A stretch of DNA of 6,980 nucleotides, from contig CADCRC010000160.1 of assembly GCA_902803795.1 (NCBI GenBank), positions 1 to 6,980 on the forward strand, given 5' to 3'. Below, piece after piece: positions 1-6,009 of this stretch (position 1 is the first letter of the stretch; every line of letters starts with the position of its first letter). The notes under the pieces were generated by a model, which ran no database searches, was not told the origin of the DNA, and saw only the letters and a program-made list of their open reading frames with translations. The DNA is from an uncultured Erysipelotrichaceae bacterium (lineage in GTDB: Bacteria; Bacillota_I; Bacilli_A; RF39; UBA660). A program made the position numbers and the translations under genes.

Positions 1-78
1 AGTTTCATCGAATATTTGTCTAGCATAATATGTCATTATTGAAATAATAGCAATTCTATTTCTACGACTTTTATCCAT
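1..78 (-). CDS. 5' end of an unidentified leftward gene (26 codons in window)
   Basis: Seen: on the reverse strand an ATG at 78-76 opens a frame that stays open to the window edge. It encodes a basic start (MDKSRRNRIA) followed by a mixed hydrophobic and aromatic stretch. An AGGAGG Shine-Dalgarno (91-86) lies seven bases before the ATG and a TGATATAAT extended -10 lies just upstream, so this is a real gene start and not a chance frame. The product cannot be named from 26 residues. The arginine-rich start followed by an alternating Ala/Ile/Tyr helix faintly resembles the first helix of NusB-type antitermination factors, but that is only a guess. The gene diverges from the broken receiver gene on its right. 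Confidence 0.6.
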   Translation of the reverse strand, partial: MDKSRRNRIAIISIMTYYARQIFDET

Positions 79-94
79 TTAATTCCCTCCTGCG

Positions 95-108
95 TAAGTA
101 TTATATCA
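95..108 (-). promoter_or_regulatory. Extended -10 promoter of the leftward gene
   Basis: Read on the reverse strand, TATAAT lies at 105-100 and is preceded by TG one base away, giving TGATATAAT. No good -35 sits 16-18 bases upstream, which is typical of extended -10 promoters. Transcription would begin near position 93, so the leader would be only about 15 bases and would start almost at the Shine-Dalgarno. The promoter lies within about 10 bases of the point where receiver homology of the next gene begins. Confidence 0.55.
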
Positions 109-112
109 TAAA

Positions 113-472
113 TTGACAAATATGAACGGAGAAACGGCATTACAAAAATTAAAAGAAAATACTAATTTCAAAATACCAACCATAGCTCTTACTGCTGATG
201 CAGTTGCTGGAGCAAAAGAAAAATATGTTAGTGAAGGCTTTATAGATTATATTGCTAAACCTTTTAGCAAAGATCAAATAAAAGAAAAATTAGATTTAGT
301 ATTTAGTTCAAATAAAGTAAACTTGAATGCCGAAAATGAAGTAGCAACAGAACAAACTATTGAAAATGCAGATATACCAAAATATAATCCAACTATAGAT
401 AGATTCAAAGATACACCAGCTTATATAATTGGTGGAGAATCTAATAATATTGATTCTAATAGTAATAATTAA
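113..472 (+). pseudogene. 3' half of a response-regulator receiver (REC) domain, 5'-truncated
   Basis: Seen: about 60 residues match the second half of a receiver domain: the TNMNGE loop after beta-3, the IALTAD strand with the switch Thr, and the IAKPF strand with the conserved Lys-Pro. A polar, Asn/Glu-rich tail of about 60 residues follows, ending in an Asn/Ser-rich run and TAA. The acidic pocket and the phospho-acceptor Asp are missing. Counting back from the MNG motif, the Asp codon should lie at 104-106, which reads TAT, and the frame meets a stop at 95-97. None of the three forward frames in 1-112 restores the missing half. No Shine-Dalgarno precedes the TTG at 113 or the ATG at 122, so the remnant is probably not translated. 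Known: such REC domains often end hybrid histidine kinases, a likely source here. A misassembled contig is the main alternative. Confidence 0.7.
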
Positions 473-593
473 TGAAATAGTATTTACACTTAATTTATAT
501 TTGTTTTTAATACAGATATATTATATTGTTAGAAGATAGAAAAAGAGTATTAAGACCAATAATATATAATAATAAATTTAAAAAATTATGTAG

Positions 594-620
594 AGATTAG
601 AAAAAAAATCTAATCTTTTT
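594..620 (+). terminator. Intrinsic terminator after the receiver remnant
   Basis: An 8-bp stem (AGATTAGA at 594-601 with TCTAATCT at 609-616) closes a loop of seven A and is followed by a run of T (616-620). The stem holds only two G-C pairs, so it is a modest but well-formed terminator. It separates the remnant from the GntR operon, whose -35 begins four bases later. The rest of 473-690 holds no open frame that I can support. Confidence 0.6.
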
Positions 621-623
621 ATA

Positions 624-652
624 TTGACATAAATAATAATATAATATACAAT
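624..652 (+). promoter_or_regulatory. Sigma-A-type promoter of the GntR/ABC operon
   Basis: A perfect -35, TTGACA (624-629), is followed after 17 bases by TACAAT (647-652), which differs from the -10 consensus at one base. This is the best promoter in the window. The -10 is part of the inverted-repeat cluster described separately, so repressor binding there would block RNA polymerase directly. A TATAAT at 640-645 is spaced only ten bases from the -35 and is not the partner. Confidence 0.75.
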
Positions 653-678
653 ATTATTGTATTAATAAAGTAATACAA
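646..678 (+). promoter_or_regulatory. Probable GntR operator: three alternating ATACAA half-sites
   Basis: Three copies of the same hexamer occur in alternating orientation: ATACAA (646-651), TTGTAT (657-662) and ATACAA (673-678). The first two form a perfect inverted repeat (ATACAATA, one base, TATTGTAT; 646-662). The second and third form another perfect one (TTGTATTA at 657-664 and TAATACAA at 671-678, six bases apart). The cluster covers the -10 and the probable transcription start, ahead of a gene for a GntR-family repressor. Known: YtrA-subfamily repressors usually bind inverted repeats in their own promoter and act on the adjacent ABC transporter operon. That this protein binds these sites is inferred. 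Confidence 0.55.
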
Positions 679-690
679 CGAGGTGATAAA

Positions 691-1050
691 ATGGAATTTA
701 CATTTGATAATAATATTCCAATATATATTCAATTATTAGAATATATGAAAATATATCTTATATCTGGAGTATATAAATGTGGTGAGAAATTACCATCTGT
801 TAGAGAGTTTGCAACAATTTTTAAAGTAAATCCTAATACGATGCAAAAGGCTTTAGCGGAACTTGAAAGTATGAATCTTATTTATACTGAAAGAACAAAT
901 GGCAAATATGTTACTAAAGATGAGAAAATAATAGAAAAATTAAAAGATGAATATGCTATAACACTCGCTAAAAGCTATTTTCAAGGAATGAAGAAAATAG
1001 GTTTAGGTAAAGCTGATTCAATAAAATATTTAGAGGAGATAGATGATTAG
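691..1050 (+). CDS. GntR-family transcriptional repressor, YtrA subfamily
   Basis: A 119-residue cytoplasmic DNA-binding protein. Residues 9-74 form the GntR winged helix-turn-helix: an IPIYIQL start, a helix carrying the hallmark GEKLPSVREFA segment (31-41), the recognition helix around NPNTMQKALAELE (47-59) and a wing ending at about 74. The remaining 45 residues are a short helical tail, not the large effector domain of FadR or HutC types. That small tail, the length and the ABC transporter genes immediately downstream place it in the YtrA subfamily. The start is fixed by AGGTGAT at 681-687, which matches the 16S 3' end, three bases before ATG. It probably represses its own operon through the half-sites at 646-678. 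The inducing ligand is unknown; in relatives it is often a cell-wall-active antibiotic or envelope stress, but nothing here shows that. Confidence 0.9.
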   Translation: MEFTFDNNIPIYIQLLEYMKIYLISGVYKCGEKLPSVREFATIFKVNPNTMQKALAELESMNLIYTERTNGKYVTKDEKIIEKLKDEYAITLAKSYFQGMKKIGLGKADSIKYLEEIDD

Positions 1051-1747
1051 TATGAAATTATTAGAAATAAATAATTTAAATAAATCTTTTGATAATAAAC
1101 AAATATTAAAAGATATAAATTTAAATATATCAAGTGGCAAAATAATTGGATTATTAGGTAAGAATGGAGCAGGTAAAACAACATTGATTAAGTTAATAAA
1201 TGATTTATTAACTCCAACAAGTGGCGAAATTCTAGTTAAAGGAAATAAAATTGGAATTGAATCTAAAAAGATAATATCTTATTTACCAGAAAGAACCTAT
1301 TTAAATAAAGAAATGAAGGTTTCTGAAATAATTGAATATTTTAAAGATTTTTATGAAGATTTTGATGATAAAAAAGCTAAAGAATTATTAAATAAATTAG
1401 ATTTGAATATTAATGAACATTTGACAAAAATGAGTAAAGGAATGCAAGAAAAAGTTCAATTAGTATTAGTAATGTCTAGAAAAGCAGAACTATATATTTT
1501 AGATGAACCTTTAGGAGGAGTAGATCCAGCAACCAGAGATTATATTCTTGATACTATTTTATCTAATTTTAATGATAATGCTAGTGTAATTATTTCCACA
1601 CATTTGATATCAGATATAGAAAGAATATTAGATGAAGTAATATTTATTGATAAAGGAGAAATAGTTCTACAAAGTGATGCAGATAAACTTAGAAATAAAG
1701 AAAAATCATCTATTGATGAAATATTTAGGAGGATGTTCAAATGTTAA
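1043..1747 (+). CDS. ABC transporter ATP-binding protein (YtrB-like)
   Basis: A 234-residue nucleotide-binding subunit with a complete motif set: Walker A GKNGAGKT (39-46), a Q-loop position reading YLPE (80-83, Glu in place of Gln), a divergent signature SKGMQ (131-135), Walker B LYILDEP (150-156), D-loop GGVDP (158-162) and switch His187 in STHL. The SKGMQ signature and short C-terminus are usual for ATPases paired with ABC-2 permeases in YtrB-like systems, so these changes do not suggest inactivity. The ATG at 1043 overlaps the regulator gene by eight bases and has AGGAGAT (1034-1040) just upstream. The ATG at 1052 would give the more usual MKLLEI start but lies far from the Shine-Dalgarno, so it is the alternative. 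It should energise the membrane subunit encoded next; substrate and direction are unknown, with export likeliest. Confidence 0.92.
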   Translation: MISMKLLEINNLNKSFDNKQILKDINLNISSGKIIGLLGKNGAGKTTLIKLINDLLTPTSGEILVKGNKIGIESKKIISYLPERTYLNKEMKVSEIIEYFKDFYEDFDDKKAKELLNKLDLNINEHLTKMSKGMQEKVQLVLVMSRKAELYILDEPLGGVDPATRDYILDTILSNFNDNASVIISTHLISDIERILDEVIFIDKGEIVLQSDADKLRNKEKSSIDEIFRRMFKC

Positions 1748-2535
1748 ACAAACTATTAAAATATGATTTAAAATATATGATTAAAAATATGTCTGTTTTT
1801 TACATATTATCAATCTTTTTTGCTATAACAACTAGAATATTATTTAATATGAATCAATCTGTTATGATTAAAATACTTAGTCAAATTAGTGTTGGATGTA
1901 TGTTTGCTATGATTGCAAATACTCTAATAAATACAATAATGAGAAGTTGGATAAGATTTAGTAGTTCATTATATAAAGATGAATCTTATTTAACACACAC
2001 TTTACCAGTAAGTAAGAATGATTTATATAATTCAAAATTTATACAAACATTGATTTTCTTTATAGTAGGTTTTTTAATAATATTATTAAGTTTATTTATT
2101 GCATATTATTCAAAAGATAATTGGATAAGTTTAACTAATTATATTAAAACTATTACTACAGGACTTAATATGAGTACATCATTTTTTATTACTATGGCTA
2201 TTATTGTTATATTTTTAGAAATATTTAATGCTATTCAATGTGGTTTTTTGGGAATTATTTTAGGTCATAAAAAGAATAACGGAAAAGTTGGATATTCAAT
2301 ATTATTTGGATTTATAATTTATCTAATAGCTCAATTAATTATTCTAGGATTAGTATTCATATATGGATTATTTGATTCAACAGTAATGGAATTATTTAAA
2401 ACTGCTACAATTAATATTGATGTTAACGCATTTAAAGTTTTAGCTATTGTATCATCATTATTATATTTAGTTATTATTACAATAATGAGTTTAATATGTA
2501 AAAATGAATTAAATAAAGGTGTTAATATTGAATAA
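1741..2535 (+). CDS. ABC-2 type transporter permease
   Basis: A 264-residue integral membrane protein with about six hydrophobic segments (near 17-35, 44-66, 101-123, 148-174, 184-209 and 231-251). The loop after segment 2 carries YLTHTLPVSKNDLYNSK (83-99), a feature seen in permeases of small Bacillota ABC-2 transporters in which Leu-Pro-Val/Ser precedes a helix leading into the next span. The start codon overlaps the end of the ATPase gene by seven bases and is served by AGGAGG (1727-1732) eight bases upstream, so the two are probably translationally coupled and their products form one transporter. Only one permease gene is present, which implies a homodimeric membrane part. No signal peptide or extracellular domain is seen. 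The transported compound cannot be told from sequence; peptide antibiotic or lipid export is typical of relatives. Confidence 0.85.
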   Translation: MLNKLLKYDLKYMIKNMSVFYILSIFFAITTRILFNMNQSVMIKILSQISVGCMFAMIANTLINTIMRSWIRFSSSLYKDESYLTHTLPVSKNDLYNSKFIQTLIFFIVGFLIILLSLFIAYYSKDNWISLTNYIKTITTGLNMSTSFFITMAIIVIFLEIFNAIQCGFLGIILGHKKNNGKVGYSILFGFIIYLIAQLIILGLVFIYGLFDSTVMELFKTATINIDVNAFKVLAIVSSLLYLVIITIMSLICKNELNKGVNIE

Positions 2536-2566
2536 TAAAATAATTACAATAAAAAATATAAATAAT

Positions 2567-2615
2567 AAAATGTAGGATTATTACAAATTAAATTGTTATT
2601 TTTCCTACATTTTTT
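2567..2615 (+). terminator. Strong intrinsic terminator of the GntR/ABC operon
   Basis: A perfect 11-bp stem (AAAATGTAGGA at 2567-2577 with TCCTACATTTT at 2603-2613) is followed by a T run (2610-2615). The 25-base loop can form a smaller inner stem (ACAA at 2583-2586 with TTGT at 2593-2596). Runs of A before and T after the stem could allow some function in both directions, but there is no converging gene here. Confidence 0.8.
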
Positions 2616-2665
2616 ATTTTTAAATAAAAAATATTTGAATAACGATAAAAATAATATATAAGTTA

Positions 2666-2694
2666 TTTAAAAATATACAAAAATAAGATATAAT
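2666..2694 (+). promoter_or_regulatory. Promoter of the nfnAB operon
   Basis: A perfect TATAAT -10 lies at 2689-2694. Seventeen bases upstream TTTAAA (2666-2671) matches four of six -35 consensus positions. The leader would be about 15 bases, leading straight into AGGAAGTGAT (2704-2713), the Shine-Dalgarno of nfnA. No operator or riboswitch-like structure is visible. Confidence 0.55.
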
Positions 2695-2716
2695 TAATAA
2701 GATAGGAAGTGATAGA

Positions 2717-3553
2717 ATGTATAAAGTAATTAAGAATGAAAAAATAAGTTCTAATTCATATTATATGGAAGTAAATTGTCCTATATTAATAAATAAAGCT
2801 ATGCCAGGACAATTTGTTATAATAATGACTAAAAAGGATAGTGAAAGAATACCTTTAACAATATATGATATTGATGAAGAAAAAGAAACATTAAAACTTA
2901 TTTATCAAGTTGTAGGTGCATCAACTGAAGAATTGTCTAAAGAAAAAAAAGAAGTATTTGCTGTTGTAGGACCATTAGGTAATGCAAATATTATATGTGA
3001 AAATCCAAAAGAATATAAGAATAAAAGAATAGTTTATGTTGCAGGAGGAGTAGGTATTGCACCAGTTTACCCACAAGTTAAATATCTAAATTCAAAAGGA
3101 ATAAAAGTAGATATAATATATGGAGCAAGAAACAAAGAATTATTATTAATAAAAGATGAAATAGAAAAAATTTCAAATAAAGTAATGTATGCAACAGATG
3201 ATGGAAGTTATGGAACTAAAGGATTTGTTACTAATGTTCTAGAAGAAAATATAAATAATTATGACATATGTGTAGCAATAGGTCCTGTAATCATGATGAA
3301 AAACGTATGTGAATTAACTAAAAAATATAATTTACCTACAATTGTTAGTATGAATCCTCTTATGATTGATGGAAGTGGTATGTGTGGTGCATGTCGATGT
3401 GAAATAGAAGGGAAACCAAAGTTTGCATGTATAGATGGTCCAGAATTTGATGGACATAAAGTTAATTTTGATTTAGCATTAAAAAGAATGAATATATTTA
3501 AAGAAGAAGAAAAAGAAAAATGGGAACAAATGAAGAGGAAATCAGGTGAATAA
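2717..3553 (+). CDS. nfnA: NADH-dependent reduced ferredoxin:NADP+ oxidoreductase, small subunit A
   Basis: A 278-residue cytoplasmic subunit of the electron-bifurcating NfnAB complex, which reversibly couples NADH and reduced ferredoxin oxidation to NADP+ reduction. In the studied complex this subunit carries the NAD(H) site, one FAD and a [2Fe-2S] cluster. Seen in order: a ferredoxin-reductase FAD barrel with the RIPLT flavin signature (44-48), a nucleotide-binding fold with AGGVGIAP (109-116) and YGAR (135-138), and a C-terminal cluster loop. The loop reads Asp218, Cys223, Cys226, Cys238. Asp218 sits exactly where PyrK-type dihydroorotate dehydrogenase subunits have their first Cys, giving D-x4-C-x2-C-x11-C. 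Known: three Cys plus one Asp is the ligand set described for NfnA, and this separates it from PyrK. An extra Cys228 follows the loop. The next gene begins one base after the stop. Older databases call this family sulfide dehydrogenase or dihydroorotate dehydrogenase electron-transfer subunit. Confidence 0.9.
   Translation: MYKVIKNEKISSNSYYMEVNCPILINKAMPGQFVIIMTKKDSERIPLTIYDIDEEKETLKLIYQVVGASTEELSKEKKEVFAVVGPLGNANIICENPKEYKNKRIVYVAGGVGIAPVYPQVKYLNSKGIKVDIIYGARNKELLLIKDEIEKISNKVMYATDDGSYGTKGFVTNVLEENINNYDICVAIGPVIMMKNVCELTKKYNLPTIVSMNPLMIDGSGMCGACRCEIEGKPKFACIDGPEFDGHKVNFDLALKRMNIFKEEEKEKWEQMKRKSGE
3544..3549 (+). promoter_or_regulatory. Shine-Dalgarno AGGTGA deciding the nfnB start
   Basis: AGGTGA (3544-3549) lies at the end of nfnA, with its AGG eight bases before the ATG at 3555. 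That matches the spacing of the other genes here. The GTG at 3546-3548, in the same frame, is part of this ribosome site and so is unlikely to be the start. Confidence 0.65.
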
Positions 3554-3554
3554 T

Positions 3555-4919
3555 ATGGATGGTTTTGAAAGAGTAAAAATGCAAACACAAGATGCAAATA
3601 TAAGAAACAAAAACTTTGAAGAAGTAGAACTAGGATTTTCTAAAGAAGAAGCATTAAAAGAGGCAAATAGATGTCTTCATTGTAAACTTCCAAAATGTGT
3701 TGAAGGATGTCCAGTAAATATTATGATACCAGAATTTATAAAAGCAATAAAAGAAGATAATATAAAAAAAGCATATGAAATAATAAGTAAATCATCATCA
3801 CTTCCAGCAATATGTGGAAGAGTGTGTCCACAAGAAAAGCACTGTGAAGGGAAATGTATAAGAGGAATTAAAGGAGAACCAATCGCAATAGGCGCACTTG
3901 AAAGATATGTTGCAGACTATGCACTAATAAACAATTTTACAATTAAAGTAAATAAAAAGAAAATAAATAAAAAAGTAGCAATCATAGGAAGTGGTCCAGC
4001 AGGCCTTACATGTGCAGGAGAATTAGCAAAAAATGGAGTAAAGGTAGAAATATTTGAAACACTTCATAAACCAGGTGGAGTATTAACATATGGAATACCA
4101 GAGTTTAGACTTCCAAAAGATATAGTAAATAAACAAATAAAAAATTTAAAAAAACTAGGAGTTTCAATAAATTTAAATGTTCCAATAGGAAATGCTATAA
4201 CAATAGATGAATTAAAAAAATCATATGATTCAGTATTTATCGCAACAGGAGCAGGTATTCCAAAATTTATGTCAATAGAAGGAGAAAATGCAAACGGAGT
4301 ATTTTCTGCAAATGAAATCCTAACAAGAATAAACCTAATGGGTGCATATAAAGAAGATTCAAAAACACCATATAAAAAAGGAAAAGTAGCCTACGTTATA
4401 GGTGGAGGAAATGTCGCAATGGATGCTGTTAGATGCTTAAAAAGACTTGGTATAGAAACGCACTTGATGTATAGAAGATCAGAAGAAGAATTACCTGCAA
4501 GAAAAATGGAAGTAGAACATGCAAAAGAAGAAGGAATAATATTTAATTTACTTCAAAATCCTAAAAAAATACTAGTTGATGAAAATAACAATGTAATAGG
4601 TATGGAAGTTGTTGATATGGAATTACTTGAAGCAGGAGAAGATGGAAGAAGACAGGTTCAAGAAAAAGAAAATTCAATTCATAAAATTGATTGTGATATG
4701 GTTGTTATGGCACTTGGAACAAGTCAAAATCATGAAGCATTAAAAAACAGTAAAATTAAATTATCAGATAAAGGATTAATTGAAGTTCAAAATAGTAAAA
4801 CATCTATTAATCATGTATATGCAGGAGGAGATGCTGTAACAGGTTCAGCAACAGTAATTCTAGCTATGGAAGCAGGTAAAAAGGCAGCTAAAGAAATACT
4901 TGAAAGTTTTAAAAAATAA
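3555..4919 (+). CDS. nfnB: NADH-dependent reduced ferredoxin:NADP+ oxidoreductase, large subunit B (GltD-like)
   Basis: A 454-residue flavoprotein of the GltD family. In NfnAB this subunit holds the bifurcating FAD, two [4Fe-4S] clusters and the NADP(H) site. Seen in order: an N-terminal iron-sulfur domain with Cys40, Cys43, Cys48, Cys52 and a second group Cys87, Cys91, Cys97, Cys101 within CGRVCPQEKHCEGKC; an FAD Rossmann motif GSGPAG (145-150); the GGVLTYGIPEFRLPK segment (174-188) typical of GltD proteins; an NADP-binding GGGNVAMD (283-290); and a C-terminal YAGGDAVTGSATV flavin motif. All key residues are present. Alone it could be mistaken for the glutamate synthase small subunit, but no large GltB gene is nearby and the partner one base upstream is NfnA. 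The ATG at 3555 is preferred over the GTG at 3546 because of the ribosome site. No clear terminator follows, so read-through into the metal exporter gene is possible. Confidence 0.92.
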   Translation: MDGFERVKMQTQDANIRNKNFEEVELGFSKEEALKEANRCLHCKLPKCVEGCPVNIMIPEFIKAIKEDNIKKAYEIISKSSSLPAICGRVCPQEKHCEGKCIRGIKGEPIAIGALERYVADYALINNFTIKVNKKKINKKVAIIGSGPAGLTCAGELAKNGVKVEIFETLHKPGGVLTYGIPEFRLPKDIVNKQIKNLKKLGVSINLNVPIGNAITIDELKKSYDSVFIATGAGIPKFMSIEGENANGVFSANEILTRINLMGAYKEDSKTPYKKGKVAYVIGGGNVAMDAVRCLKRLGIETHLMYRRSEEELPARKMEVEHAKEEGIIFNLLQNPKKILVDENNNVIGMEVVDMELLEAGEDGRRQVQEKENSIHKIDCDMVVMALGTSQNHEALKNSKIKLSDKGLIEVQNSKTSINHVYAGGDAVTGSATVILAMEAGKKAAKEILESFKK

Positions 4920-4953
4920 ACAAGTAAAAAATTTTAAATTGGTCTATTATAAG

Positions 4954-5047
4954 TATAATAAAAATCTAAAAATATTATTTAATCATATTAAAATTAAATG
5001 TTATATAAGAAAAGATAATCAATATAATAACAAACACTATAACAAAC
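4954..5047 (+). promoter_or_regulatory. Possible promoter region of the metal exporter gene
   Basis: The 142-base gap after nfnB contains two perfect TATAAT hexamers, at 4954-4959 and 5023-5028, neither with a good -35. In DNA this A+T-rich such matches arise by chance, so either is only a candidate. Just after the second, ATAACAAAC occurs twice (5027-5035 and 5039-5047), twelve bases apart, so its start-site region could carry a regulator site. No riboswitch-like fold or hairpin terminator is evident. Confidence 0.3.
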
Positions 5048-5051
5048 GAGT

Positions 5052-5058
5052 AGGTGAT
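5052..5058 (+). promoter_or_regulatory. Shine-Dalgarno AGGTGAT deciding a TTG start
   Basis: AGGTGAT followed by AAA and then TTG at 5062 has the same arrangement as AGGTGAT-AAA-ATG in front of the GntR gene (681-693). This makes TTG the start of the metal exporter. The longer frame from an ATG inside nfnB (4900) lacks a comparable site. Confidence 0.75.
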
Positions 5059-5061
5059 AAA

Positions 5062-5952
5062 TTGAAATCAGACAAAAATATATTAATCGCATTTATATTA
5101 AATATTTCTTTTTCTATTTTTGAATTAATAGGAGGAATATTAACCAATAGTGTTGCGATTTTATCAGATTCATTACATGATTTAGGGGATGCTACAAGTA
5201 TTGGAATATCTTATTTTTTAGAGAAAAAATCAAAACAAAAGCCAGATGAAACATATACATATGGATACTTAAGATATTCTATTTTAGGAGCATTCATAAC
5301 AACGGTAATTTTATCAATAGGTAGCATATTTGTAATAATTGAATCTATTAAAAGAATTATAAATCCAGTAAATGTAAATTATAATGGTATGATTATATTT
5401 TCTATATTTGGAATAATAGTTAATCTAATCGCAAGTTATGTTACAAAAGGAGGAGACTCACTAAACCAAAAATCAGTTAACTTGCATATGCTTGAAGATG
5501 TATTAGGTTGGATAGTTGTATTTGTAGGATCCATTTTAATGCGATTTACTGATATTAAATTCATTGATGCGATAATGAGCATTTTAATATCACTATTTAT
5601 ATTTGTTAGTGCAGTTAGAAACTTAAAAGAAATACTTGATTTATTCTTAGTTAAAAAACCTAAAAAAATAGATATTAACAAATTAAAAGAACATATAAAA
5701 AAGATAGAAGGAGTAAAAAATATACATCATATACATGTATGGAGTATGGATAATATAAATAATTATGCAACACTTCATATTATTACAAACTCTAAAAATA
5801 CAAAGCAATTAAAACATAATATAAGAGAAGAATTTGAAGAATTCAATATAAATCATGTAACAATAGAAATAGAAAGTACAGATGAATTTTGTGAATGCAA
5901 AGAATGCAAATCAAAGACAGATAATAGTATTCACTACCATAACCATCATTAA
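5062..5952 (+). CDS. Cation diffusion facilitator (CDF) metal efflux protein
   Basis: A 296-residue inner-membrane metal/proton antiporter, likely for Zn2+ and perhaps Cd2+ or Co2+. Six spans are seen near 7-27, 31-53, 74-96, 110-128, 142-162 and 165-188. The transport-site pairs are His39/Asp43 in span 2 (SDSLHDLGD) and His142/Asp146 in span 5 (HMLED). Known: a His-x3-Asp pair in both helices is the usual zinc-selective pattern of CzcD/ZitB-like CDFs. A cytoplasmic ferredoxin-like domain follows (about 205-272) with the IHHIHVWSM segment (221-229) that helps bind metal at the dimer interface. The last 20 residues add Cys277, Cys279, Cys282 and His291, 293, 295, 296, a metal-binding-looking tail. 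The loop between spans 4 and 5 lacks the His cluster of many zinc CDFs. The start is a TTG, chosen from the ribosome site; counting from 4900 would add 54 Lys/Asn-rich residues that do not fit the family. Confidence 0.9.
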   Translation: MKSDKNILIAFILNISFSIFELIGGILTNSVAILSDSLHDLGDATSIGISYFLEKKSKQKPDETYTYGYLRYSILGAFITTVILSIGSIFVIIESIKRIINPVNVNYNGMIIFSIFGIIVNLIASYVTKGGDSLNQKSVNLHMLEDVLGWIVVFVGSILMRFTDIKFIDAIMSILISLFIFVSAVRNLKEILDLFLVKKPKKIDINKLKEHIKKIEGVKNIHHIHVWSMDNINNYATLHIITNSKNTKQLKHNIREEFEEFNINHVTIEIESTDEFCECKECKSKTDNSIHYHNHH

Positions 5953-6009
5953 ACAAATCTGATATATAAAGAAAATATAGAAAATAATAAATAAGATAGA
6001 GGTGTAGAT

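Noticed and set aside
113..118. TTGACA as a forward -35, or its complement TTGTCA as the -35 of the leftward gene
   Set aside because: Forward, no -10 lies at 16-18 bases. In reverse, TTGTCA is only eight bases from TATAAT.
473..690. Small protein or RNA gene in the gap before the GntR operon
   Set aside because: No start codon with a ribosome site opens a usable frame and no structured G+C-richer block is seen; terminator, promoter and operator account for 594-690.
1540..1740. Reverse-strand frame of 66 codons opposite the ABC ATPase
   Set aside because: Its Ser/Leu/Ile-rich low-complexity translation is what antisense of A+T-rich coding DNA gives; it has no start signals.
3546..3554. GTG start for nfnB, adding three residues
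   Set aside because: The GTG is part of the AGGTGA ribosome site for the ATG at 3555, which also gives the tighter gene junction.
3259..3597. Reverse-strand frame of 112 codons opposite nfnA
   Set aside because: It lies opposite strongly conserved nfnA cluster-loop codons, has no ribosome site or family resemblance, and is a shadow.
4900..5061. N-terminal extension of the CDF protein from an ATG inside nfnB
   Set aside because: It has no ribosome site, is Lys/Asn/Tyr-rich with no CDF homology, and the downstream TTG has a textbook AGGTGAT-AAA spacing and begins just where the family begins.
4920..5061. Metal riboswitch or terminator in the nfnB-CDF gap
   Set aside because: The segment is A+T-rich with no stable G-C helices or conserved G-rich junction, and no hairpin with T run was found.
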